This document shows, one piece after another, positions 15,731-24,800 of a stretch of DNA of 64,000 nucleotides. The position numbers and the translations under genes were made by a program. The stretch is from UBA1240 sp045599185. GTDB lineage: Bacteria; Spirochaetota; Spirochaetia; Treponematales; Treponemataceae. The DNA lies in NCBI GenBank assembly GCA_045599185.1, contig JAZRVO010000032.1:62001-126000 (forward strand), written 5' to 3'. The notes below the pieces were generated by a model, which worked only from the letters and a program-made list of their open reading frames with translations, ran no database searches and was not told the DNA's origin. How positions within the stretch are numbered: position 1 is the stretch's first letter; every line of letters starts with the position of its first letter.

Positions 15731-17344
15731 ATGGAATTGTGGACACCGGAAGAAAAGCTGAATTATATTTACGCTTTTATGAAATACGATAATCAAGATA
15801 TTGAGCTTGATTTTTGGCAGGACGATTTTATTAAAAACAGAAGCCGGTTTATTTGCCTTTTGAAAAGCAGGCAGACCGGCTTTAGCTTTATTGTGTCCGC
15901 AAAAGGGCTTGTAAAAGCCTTAGACCCGGCAAGGACAAAATATACAAAGCAGTTTGTTTCTTACAATGAAGACGATGCACAGGAAAAGATACGATACGCT
16001 AGAGAGTTTTACGAGTCTATACCAAATAAATATAAAAAACGGCTGGTTAGAGAATCTACTACAATGCTGGAGTTTGAAGACATAGGCGGCAAAACCACAA
16101 GCCGCTTAATATCGCTTCCATGCAGACCGCCGCGAGGTAAAAACGGCGATGTTTGTTTAGATGAGTACGCCATTTATTTGCCTAGACTTTCTAAAGAGAT
16201 TTACACCGCCGCTTCATTCTGTACTTTGCGCCGTGGCTGTATTGAAGTTGGAAGTACACCGCTGGGCACAATCGGCAAGTTTTATGAGATTTGCACTGAC
16301 AGGGAAAAATACGCAAGCTTTGACCGTTACTTTATTCCGTGGTGGTATGCTAAAGTAATGTGTAAGGACGTTAAACAAGCCGTACAGCTTGCCAAAAACA
16401 TGAATACAGAAGAAAGGGTTTATACTTTTGGCACGGACCGGCTTATTGCGCTTTACGAGAACTCAACGATTGAAGACTTTCAGCAGGAATGTGAATGTAC
16501 TTTTATTGATTCTTCTAGCAGTTATATTTCACTTGAATTGATTTATGCAAATACACCGGGAAGACGTGAAGAGGATATACCGGCTAACATTGATAATGAT
16601 GATGAATATTTTGAAGCAAAACGAGATGTTGAAGTAAAAGTTTTCAAAGATGCTGATGAGCTGGTTTTGAATTATAACCCGGATATACACGGGAAACCTC
16701 TATTTATGGGTGCTGATATTGGTAGAACGCATGATGCTACTTCGTTTTATATAATTGGCAATCATAACGAAAAAAAACGTTCTGTTTTAAGGATTGAATT
16801 AAGAAACACAACTTTTGACGTACAGAAAAACATTTACAGAAAATTGATGAACCAATTGCCGATTTACCGGTCATGTATTGATATGGGCGGTATCGGTAGA
16901 GACCTTGCGGAAACCCTGCACAACGAATACGGCGAACGTGTTGAACCTTTTGCTTTTACGATGCAGTCAAAAGAAGTGCTTGCAATGGCGGTAAAAACTG
17001 GACTTGAAAGAAACGAGTTTGAACTGGAAAATGACCGAGAATTTCACGCTCAAATACATTCTATCAAGCGTACACCTTCCAGCGGCGGCAGTTTTAGGTA
17101 TGATGCAGAAAGAAATGAAAAAGGACACGCTGACAGTTTTTGGGCGTGGGCTTTGGCTAATCATGCGGCAACTGCTATAGATTCTGCACCCGGTCTTTAT
17201 GCCGAATACGCTAGAAAAAAAAGCAGTATTGCATTACAATTAAACACAAACGAACTCTTAAAAGACGCTTCTACACTGACCCACAGAAGCGGAAAATCCT
17301 TGAACGCAGTATTAAGGAGAGTTAGCCGTGGGAACACAAAATAA
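15731..17344 (+). CDS. Terminase large subunit
   Basis: A 537-residue packaging ATPase-nuclease. The N-terminal ATPase has WQDDFI followed by an adenine-type motif, LKSRQTGFS as Walker A (about residues 38-46), and DVCLDEYA as Walker B (about 138). The nuclease domain has MGADIGRTHDATSFYI near residue 325 and an RCIDMGGIGRDLA-like block. It powers DNA translocation through the portal and cuts concatemers. The C-terminal Ser-rich tail probably contacts the portal. It overlaps the portal gene by 17 bases. Confidence 0.92.
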   Translation: MELWTPEEKLNYIYAFMKYDNQDIELDFWQDDFIKNRSRFICLLKSRQTGFSFIVSAKGLVKALDPARTKYTKQFVSYNEDDAQEKIRYAREFYESIPNKYKKRLVRESTTMLEFEDIGGKTTSRLISLPCRPPRGKNGDVCLDEYAIYLPRLSKEIYTAASFCTLRRGCIEVGSTPLGTIGKFYEICTDREKYASFDRYFIPWWYAKVMCKDVKQAVQLAKNMNTEERVYTFGTDRLIALYENSTIEDFQQECECTFIDSSSSYISLELIYANTPGRREEDIPANIDNDDEYFEAKRDVEVKVFKDADELVLNYNPDIHGKPLFMGADIGRTHDATSFYIIGNHNEKKRSVLRIELRNTTFDVQKNIYRKLMNQLPIYRSCIDMGGIGRDLAETLHNEYGERVEPFAFTMQSKEVLAMAVKTGLERNEFELENDREFHAQIHSIKRTPSSGGSFRYDAERNEKGHADSFWAWALANHAATAIDSAPGLYAEYARKKSSIALQLNTNELLKDASTLTHRSGKSLNAVLRRVSRGNTK

Positions 17345-19022
17345 TATTATACCAGCAGCAAAACAGATTATGCCCGAACCGATTGACGTTAAAAGGGAGC
17401 TGGAAAAAGTCAACAAATATTCAAAGCGATTCAAAAATACAAATTATTTCAAGGAAACTGAAAACGGTTTTCAATCATCATTTTTTGACCCATTAACAGA
17501 CGTTGAAAATATTTACGGCAACTTACGCACTGCTGACAGAACCATGAACCGTGAAATAGACTGTCAAACTTTGCGCCGTGTATCGAAAAAAGCATGGGTT
17601 ATCAATCTTTGCATTACTCACGTGCAAAAAAAAATAAAACCATTCCTTAAACCTTCCACAAACAGAAACTTGCGCGGTTATGTAGTAAAAAAAGTTGGTG
17701 AGGACGTTATTAAAGCTGCCGGTAAACAGTCAAAGGAACGTAAAGCCATTGAACAGTTTTTGAAAAATACCGGGCTTGAAAAAAACAGTGACAGGGATAA
17801 TTTTGTAAAATTCTGCAATAAAATTGTTCGCGATGCACTGGAAATTGACCAAGTAGCAACAGAAATAGGCTTTACTAAAGCAGGTAAACCCTATGCTTTT
17901 TGGGCTGTTGACGGCGCAACGGTTGAAAAGGTTTTACCCGGACAAGACAATCCTTACAACATTAAATATGTACAAGTCATAAATGCCATTCCGCAGGCTT
18001 TTTACCCGGAAGGTACTTTAATTTTTGATTACCAAAACCCTAGAACAGACGTTGATTTTTCGTTTTACGGATATTCAAACGTTGAGCAGGCTATTGATTT
18101 AATAACAAGTTCAATTAACGCATTTGCGTATAATGCAGGTTTTTTCACTGAAAACAAATTACCGCGCGGTATGCTTTTAATTGACGGTAACGCTTCGCAG
18201 GAAACAGTAGAACAAATGGAAGATTATATTGCTGACATTATGAGTGGCTCTGTTTCTAATCAATGGCGTGTGCCAATTCTTACATCGGGCAATGGAAAAA
18301 GTGGAGAGTCGAACTCGATTAAATGGGTATCTTTGAACGGAACTAACCGCGAAATGGAGTTTCAAGGCTGGTTAGATTTTCTTATTAGTGCCATTGTTTC
18401 TCTTTTTGGTTGCAGTATGGAAGAATTGGGCTTGCACAGCTCAAAATCGCAACCAGTTTTTGAAAGAAATACAGCACCCGAAATTGAAGCTTCTAAGTCG
18501 CTTGTTTTGGGCGATATGCTGGCATTTTTGCAGCAGTACATTAACCAAATTATCGAAAAAGTTTTTCCGGGCTATGAAATTGAGTTTGTGGGATATGAAA
18601 GAGATGACCCTAAACAGATTTTGGATATTACGAAAGGCGAGGTAGAGTCGTTCAAGACGCTTAATGAAGTAAGACAGGAAAAAGGTTTGCCAAAAATTGA
18701 AGCTGAATGGGCTGATAAATGCCCGGCTAATCCGCAGTTTGTACAGATGTTTCAATCGGCACAAATGGGCGGCGGTGATGCAATGGAAGACCCGGACGCA
18801 GCAGACGATGAAGACGGCGAAGAAACGGACGGAAGCGGAGAGAGTGGCGGCGATGATGAAGACAGCATGACAGACAGCGAAGCATGGGGCGAAGTTAAAT
18901 ACGAACACGGCGCAGACAATGCACCGGAAAGCGACAGCGGAGACGAAACCGAAAACGCAGACGAACCGCAGGAAGACAACAGCAATGGAAATATGCAAAA
19001 ATCTTTCTTTTTTCAGTTTTAA
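17328..19022 (+). CDS. Portal protein with long acidic tail
   Basis: A 564-residue portal of the SPP1/HK97 type. The core spans about residues 60-470, with GYSNVEQAIDLITSS, GMLLIDGN and SIVSLFGCSMEELGL motifs typical of portals. It starts with GTG at 17328 overlapping the terminase. About 70 C-terminal residues are extremely acidic (Asp/Glu/Ser/Gly), and the chain ends MQKSFFFQF. This ending matches the aliphatic-x-Lys-Ser pattern seen in the cargo-like proteins, so it may be a protease-trimmed tail. The acidic tract could bind basic cargo or scaffold inside the head. Confidence 0.85.
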   Translation: MGTQNNIIPAAKQIMPEPIDVKRELEKVNKYSKRFKNTNYFKETENGFQSSFFDPLTDVENIYGNLRTADRTMNREIDCQTLRRVSKKAWVINLCITHVQKKIKPFLKPSTNRNLRGYVVKKVGEDVIKAAGKQSKERKAIEQFLKNTGLEKNSDRDNFVKFCNKIVRDALEIDQVATEIGFTKAGKPYAFWAVDGATVEKVLPGQDNPYNIKYVQVINAIPQAFYPEGTLIFDYQNPRTDVDFSFYGYSNVEQAIDLITSSINAFAYNAGFFTENKLPRGMLLIDGNASQETVEQMEDYIADIMSGSVSNQWRVPILTSGNGKSGESNSIKWVSLNGTNREMEFQGWLDFLISAIVSLFGCSMEELGLHSSKSQPVFERNTAPEIEASKSLVLGDMLAFLQQYINQIIEKVFPGYEIEFVGYERDDPKQILDITKGEVESFKTLNEVRQEKGLPKIEAEWADKCPANPQFVQMFQSAQMGGGDAMEDPDAADDEDGEETDGSGESGGDDEDSMTDSEAWGEVKYEHGADNAPESDSGDETENADEPQEDNSNGNMQKSFFFQF

Positions 19023-19045
19023 AAAAAACAGTAAAGGCGGTGTAT

Positions 19046-21799
19046 ATGGGTTATTTTGATAATAAAGAAATGGTTAAAGCAGGGTTGCCAGTTGGAACAA
19101 TAAGCGGCAATCACAAAAAAGTATCTGACAACCCTGCAATGTGGAAATATTTGACAGAAGAAGAAATATTAAAAAACGAGAGTGGAAATGATAGAAGGGC
19201 ATATTTAGCAAATAAAGCTCAATTGATAACAAATGTACAAGAATTGGCTTGTACGGAAAAAAATTATAAATCCATAGGTACAGCGTATTTATCAGAAATG
19301 CGCAATGAAGTGAATACTCGTGATGTTATTTGTAAGGCAAACAATAGAAAGGTTGTAGATGTAAATACTACTCATATTTTTAAAGACAAAAACACGGATT
19401 TTAATAAAACATTAAGGGTTAGGGCTTTACCATTTGTTTTTCCAATTATTGAAAAATACGGTAAAAAAGGGCTTGTTACCCGAAAAATAGACGGTGTTTA
19501 TACTGAAATTGTAGGAAAAGCAGATATTACAGTTAAGGGCGAAAAAAAGAGATGTGCTATAGCTGTTGTTCTTGTTACAAATAAAGCAAAAGTACAGTAT
19601 TTAACACAGTTATCGGTTTTTGTAGTAAATAACAAAGTGATTAAATCGCTTACTACGGACGCTCCTCGCATGAACCGATTAGTCCGAAGTGGTTTAAAAA
19701 AACCGTGTGCAAGCGACTCTCACTTTTCAGTTCACAATTTAATTATAGCAAAATCTCAAAACGAGTCAACGGAAATTATTAACAGTCCTATACATATCTG
19801 CATGACTCATATTACAGAGGGCAACCGGGAAGCAAAGTTTGAACAGCTTGAAAAATGTCTTAACGGCGAAAAACCTGTTTTTATTCCGGCTGATGACACA
19901 AAACCATTGTATAACATTGATTTGCGCCTTAAAGACAGAACGCCGGAAAGAATTGAGAAGGCTTTGCGTACTATGTCAATGTCTTTGGATATTCCGCTTA
20001 AAGCCGCAAAAGGTGAGATTTTCTTTTACAAGGCACAGGAAGAATTGACCGATGAATGGTGCAAATATTTTTCCGTCTTTGTACGTGATACTTACGATTT
20101 TGTGACTGATTATTTTGATTTACCCAAAAAAACGGTTATGGAAAAATCTGTTTTGCGGCACAAGGGTAAAGTTCTTTATAACCCGGAAAGCGGCGAACCG
20201 ATTAAACAAAAAGAATGGGATTTGTTTGTAAAGAATCTTGAAAAGTTTTTGAACCGCAATAAAAAGCCGGGCGAAAAAATCATTCTACAGGCGCAGAGTT
20301 TGGCGAAAATTCTTAACCGTATGCTTAAATACAACACCCTTAAAGCTGTTAAAAAAGCAGAACTGAATAAGCTTGAATATGGCGGAAAAAAGTTTGACTG
20401 GATAAGTGACAGCGTTAAAAACATGAAAAATGTTTTCGGCGAAAGCTTAACCCGGCAGGATATGGCACGAATTGAAATAATGTCGCAGTCGGCGGCGGAA
20501 AAAATAAGCAATATCGATGAAAAAATACGCAGTGACATTAAACAGACTCTTATTGACGGCGTAAAAGGCTATAAAAGCAAAGGGCAGGTGTCGCAGGCAC
20601 TTTTTGACAGAATGGTAGGCGATAACAGGGATTTTCAACGCCTTGCGGACACCGAAATACAGAACGCTTTTAACAATGCTTTTATTCGCGAAGAGGTTTA
20701 CAACGCACCGGAAGGGGAAAAAGTTTATTTTCAGCGCATTGAAGTAATTGACAGTAACACTTGCCAGCGTTGCAAGGATTTGAACGGCAAAATTGCATTA
20801 TGGAGCAATAAACCGCAGGCAAGTGAAAAGGCTGGTGACGGTATAGCGGACTATGTGATTTGGGAAGGTAAGGAATGGACTGGAAAAAATGACAAGGTTT
20901 GCACCGGTGTTTTACACCCTTATTGCCGCGGTAGCTGGGTACGCTATGACAGGGGAACAAGCTTTTTAGATGCGATTGTTGCAGAAAAAAGCGGTAAGGC
21001 TGAAAAGTGGAACAATGCGGTAAAACAGGCAAAAAAAGAGTTTGAAGAAAAAGGCATTGAAAGCCCGAACGATTCAACAAAAGGTTTTACGGAAAGAATA
21101 CAGGAACTTTACAACAGTGAAGACCTTGAAAAGAGTTTTAGATATATAAAACGCTGGTTTGCTAATGGAAAATGGAATTATGAATATCCGCCTAAATACA
21201 GAGCAAAAGCAAACAGAAGTGAAACTAAAATAGATATTGCAAAACAAACAAAGCTTATTACTGGAATAAAGCCGCTTGTAGATGTTACTGAAAAAGACAT
21301 AGACGAAGCTTTGCTAAAACTAAGTATGTATGCAATGGACGGTAAATTAAAATGCAAGGCTTTAGGCAACCATAGTATTTATATTACTGGAAGAACACAG
21401 GAGCATATAAAAGAGACTCATAACGAGCCTAGAACTACAGCTGAAATGCTACATAAAGCTAAACACATTCCTTTTGTTCCAGCAATTTTAAGGAATGGGA
21501 AAATATGCGAAAAATCATCATCAAAAGAAGGGGTGATTTATGGCATTGTGGGGCAAGTGGAATATTTTGATAGTAAGAAAAATAAAAATGTAATTGAAAG
21601 TGTAGAACTTGCAATTAACTTTGATAAAGATACAAGAAAATTTGTTTTTTCGTTTGCTGATAAGGCTATAAAAAAATCCTTGCTGTTAAACAAGGATTTT
21701 AGCGGCAACTTCTCGGCGTGCCCGATAGTAGATACTGAAACCGTTCCTATCACCATTTATAGAATAGCAGAATATACAAAAAAATCAAGTAACTTGTAA
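19046..21799 (+). CDS. MuF-type head protein fused to effector-like domains
   Basis: A 917-residue polyvalent protein (ATG 19046, AAAGGCGG ribosome site). The middle (about 380-630) is a MuF/SPP1 gp7 head-morphogenesis domain, ending with CQRCKDLNGK and HPYCRGSW. N-terminal residues 1-290 include an alpha/beta domain (VYTEIVGKADITVKG) that may be a BECR-type toxin. C-terminal residues 700-917 contain GNHSIYITGRTQEHIKETH, a His-containing core typical of phage BECR nuclease-like domains (PBECR). Domains are separated by KVIKSL, VMEKSV, DLEKSF and AIKKSL, all of the aliphatic-x-Lys-Ser type, consistent with proteolytic release. MuF proteins enter the head with the portal and are known carriers of toxin domains. 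Confidence 0.75.
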   Translation: MGYFDNKEMVKAGLPVGTISGNHKKVSDNPAMWKYLTEEEILKNESGNDRRAYLANKAQLITNVQELACTEKNYKSIGTAYLSEMRNEVNTRDVICKANNRKVVDVNTTHIFKDKNTDFNKTLRVRALPFVFPIIEKYGKKGLVTRKIDGVYTEIVGKADITVKGEKKRCAIAVVLVTNKAKVQYLTQLSVFVVNNKVIKSLTTDAPRMNRLVRSGLKKPCASDSHFSVHNLIIAKSQNESTEIINSPIHICMTHITEGNREAKFEQLEKCLNGEKPVFIPADDTKPLYNIDLRLKDRTPERIEKALRTMSMSLDIPLKAAKGEIFFYKAQEELTDEWCKYFSVFVRDTYDFVTDYFDLPKKTVMEKSVLRHKGKVLYNPESGEPIKQKEWDLFVKNLEKFLNRNKKPGEKIILQAQSLAKILNRMLKYNTLKAVKKAELNKLEYGGKKFDWISDSVKNMKNVFGESLTRQDMARIEIMSQSAAEKISNIDEKIRSDIKQTLIDGVKGYKSKGQVSQALFDRMVGDNRDFQRLADTEIQNAFNNAFIREEVYNAPEGEKVYFQRIEVIDSNTCQRCKDLNGKIALWSNKPQASEKAGDGIADYVIWEGKEWTGKNDKVCTGVLHPYCRGSWVRYDRGTSFLDAIVAEKSGKAEKWNNAVKQAKKEFEEKGIESPNDSTKGFTERIQELYNSEDLEKSFRYIKRWFANGKWNYEYPPKYRAKANRSETKIDIAKQTKLITGIKPLVDVTEKDIDEALLKLSMYAMDGKLKCKALGNHSIYITGRTQEHIKETHNEPRTTAEMLHKAKHIPFVPAILRNGKICEKSSSKEGVIYGIVGQVEYFDSKKNKNVIESVELAINFDKDTRKFVFSFADKAIKKSLLLNKDFSGNFSACPIVDTETVPITIYRIAEYTKKSSNL

Positions 21800-21809
21800 G
21801 GGGGTAACG

Positions 21810-24800
21810 ATGAATATAGGTTTTATTGAACGTTACAGACGGCATACTGAATGGGAAGAGATTCAAAAATCACTTTCGCATAAGTATATTAGACGATACC
21901 CGAAAAAATCGGGCAAAGGGTGGAATTATGTCTATGAAGACAGCTGGAAACACCCTTTTAAGGCTTTGCTTGAATGTTTTGGTATTAAGAAAGCGAAAGT
22001 TGAAAAGGATTTTACCGCGAACAATATCAACAAAGATTACGGCGTTGATAAAGAAACTTTTGCCGCGCACGTGCTTGAATATTTTACCAACAAAGTGAAA
22101 TGGGATAACCTTTTTTCAAAAAAGGAAAAGCGCGACAAATACAAGAAGCCGGAAACACAGAAAGAAGTAACGGAACGTTTGCAGGCAAGCGAAAAAGCAC
22201 CGAAAGAAAAAAAGAACGGTGACAAAATGGTTGTAAACCGTTCTTTAATGCGCAAAGTATGGACTTTGTACAGTGTAGCCGGACAGCGTGCAGAAGCAGA
22301 AGAAACTGACGCAGAAAAACACGCTAACCGCAGTAATGCCATGAAAGGCAACAAGAACGCCGCGAAAGACGGTGTATTTACTGATTTGGTAGGAGATAGT
22401 GGCAATGGCAAAAATAATGCTGAAATTGAACCGGGTAGATTATCCAATGGTACTGAAAACTTACGGACTGGAAGGGGCAAAAATGCAGGCGGCAAAAATG
22501 CTGGTAACGCAGGGAATGAAAGTAACGGAAGCGAATCTTTACTCGGTACTGACGAACTTGGAAGACGATTTGCAGATGCAGACAGCGTTAATGTCGGAAG
22601 AGGAAGAATAACCAAAGGACAGGCACGCAAGATTCGCGAACAGTGCCGTGAAATTCTTAAAAAAGATGATAAGGATATTACTGACGCTGACAAGCTTATT
22701 CTTTCTCAATATGTAGGTGCTGGCGGTACTGACGAAGAAGGAAGCAGCAATAGCGGTGTTCTTTATGAGTTTTATACGCCACGCAATGTAATTTCCAAAG
22801 TATGGCAGATTGTAGATAAATACAACCCTAGACAGGATAAAAGAGTTATTGAGCCTTCTAGTGGTATTGGACGCTTTGCGGAAGGAAGAAAAGAAAAGTT
22901 CACGATGTTTGAACTTGAAAAAGAATCTGCAAGAATCGCTCATATTTTGCACCCGGAAGCTGAAATAGTACAAGGTGCTTTTCAAGAAAACTTCTTGAAG
23001 AATAAGAAAGGACGTTTTACACAGAAAGGCTTTGAAAAGTTTGATGTAGCGGTAGGAAATCCACCATACGGCGAATATTCCGGCAAATATAAGGGTATGG
23101 GTGAAGGCAAAGAGTTTAAACGCTATGAATCTTACTTTATGGCAAAAACTCTTGATACTCTTGAAGACGGCGGAATTATGGCAATGGTTGTTCCTAGTGG
23201 TTTTATGGACGGTAAAACCTCATACGGAAAAGACCTTGAAAAGATTGTCGGTAAGGCTGAACTTCTTGAAGCGTGGAGACTTCCTAACGGAACTTTTGAC
23301 AGTACAGATATTGGAACTGATATTGTTGTATTCCGTAAAGGCAAAGGAACAACTACAGAAGCACTTACAAAATACTTTGAAAACAATCCCGACCATGTAG
23401 CCGGAGAAGTATCAACACGCATTGGGCGTTTTGGAGAAGAAACCTACATTAAGCCGAAAGACGGAGAAACTTTTGAAAGTGCTGTTGCAAATATTGATAC
23501 CGGCAAGGTTGAAATTGAAAAACAGATTATAAAAGCCGCGGCAAAAATTGAACCTGTTGAAGAAAAGCCGACCGCAAGCAAGATAACTTCTAAAACCGTG
23601 TTTGGAGATGTTGTTAAAACAGAAAAAGGCATTGGTAAAGTAAACGGTTATGTTAAAAAGAACCGCAAAACTGTAGGCGTAAACGTTAATGTTAACGGCG
23701 AAGATGTACAGGTTTTATTTACCGATGAACAGCTTGAAAAACGCAACCGAAGCGAAGCAATGAAAGGCAATAAGAACGCCGAAGGTGAACACAATTACCC
23801 TATAAGCCCGGACGCTCATATTATCGACGCTGCGGAGTTTAACAAGAAATACGGAAAGCAGATTGACCCTAAAGATTTGCCTATTTGGAAGGTTACTGAC
23901 AAGTTCGGTAATGTCGATATGACTAAACTTTCAGAAGAGCAAAAGGAATATGTTAAGAGTAGCGACCACTTCATTAAAGACGGTGAAGTTTATACAAATG
24001 CCGTAAACTTTGCGAGTGGTAATATCCGTGAAAAACTTAATAATCTTGACGAAAACGACCCACAGTATGAACTTAAAAAATCTCTTCTTGAAGAGGTTTG
24101 CCCGGTTGAAAAGAAAATCGGACAGTTTACACTCTCACCAATTACAGACTGGGCAAGAGAATACGAGACTAAAGACGGAATTAGCCTTATTAAAGGATTC
24201 TACGAATGGGCAGGGTATGGCGGTTCGGGTGATTCACCTATTACCCGTGAAGAAATCCCACCTATGCTCAACTGGCAAGATATTATAAACTTTATCGAAA
24301 AGAAGCCGCTTAAACTTGAAAAAGGAGAAGCCGGAACAGACGATAAAAAGGGAAAGGAACGCTACAGGGAAAACAAAAAGCAGCAGAGACGAGATACTGC
24401 AATAAAACTGTTTAACCGCTACTTACAGGAAGGGTTGAGCCTTGAAGACCAAAAAGACTTAACCGTCGCATGGAACTTGAAGAGTAATTCTTTTGTAAAC
24501 CCGGATTATACAAAGATTCCTATTTTTGTAGACGGTATGAGTTCGCACAAGGGGAAGAAGCCGTTTAATCTTACTGAACAACAGATAAAGGGAATTTCTG
24601 CACTTGTAAACAAGGGAACTGGACTTCTTGCTTATGATGTTGGTGTAGGAAAAACTGCTTGCGGAATTGTTGCTACTGTAAATCAGATTCAGACAGGACG
24701 AGCAAAGAAACCGCTTATTTGTGTTCCTAAAGCCGTTTATGCAAACTGGATAAAATCTATTCATCAGTTATTCCCGGATATAAAAGTAAATGAATTAGTC

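Noticed and set aside
19046..21799. Mu-like transposable phage
   Set aside because: A MuF domain is present but there is no transposase, Mu B ATPase or Mu-type control region; packaging and head genes are of general tailed-phage type.
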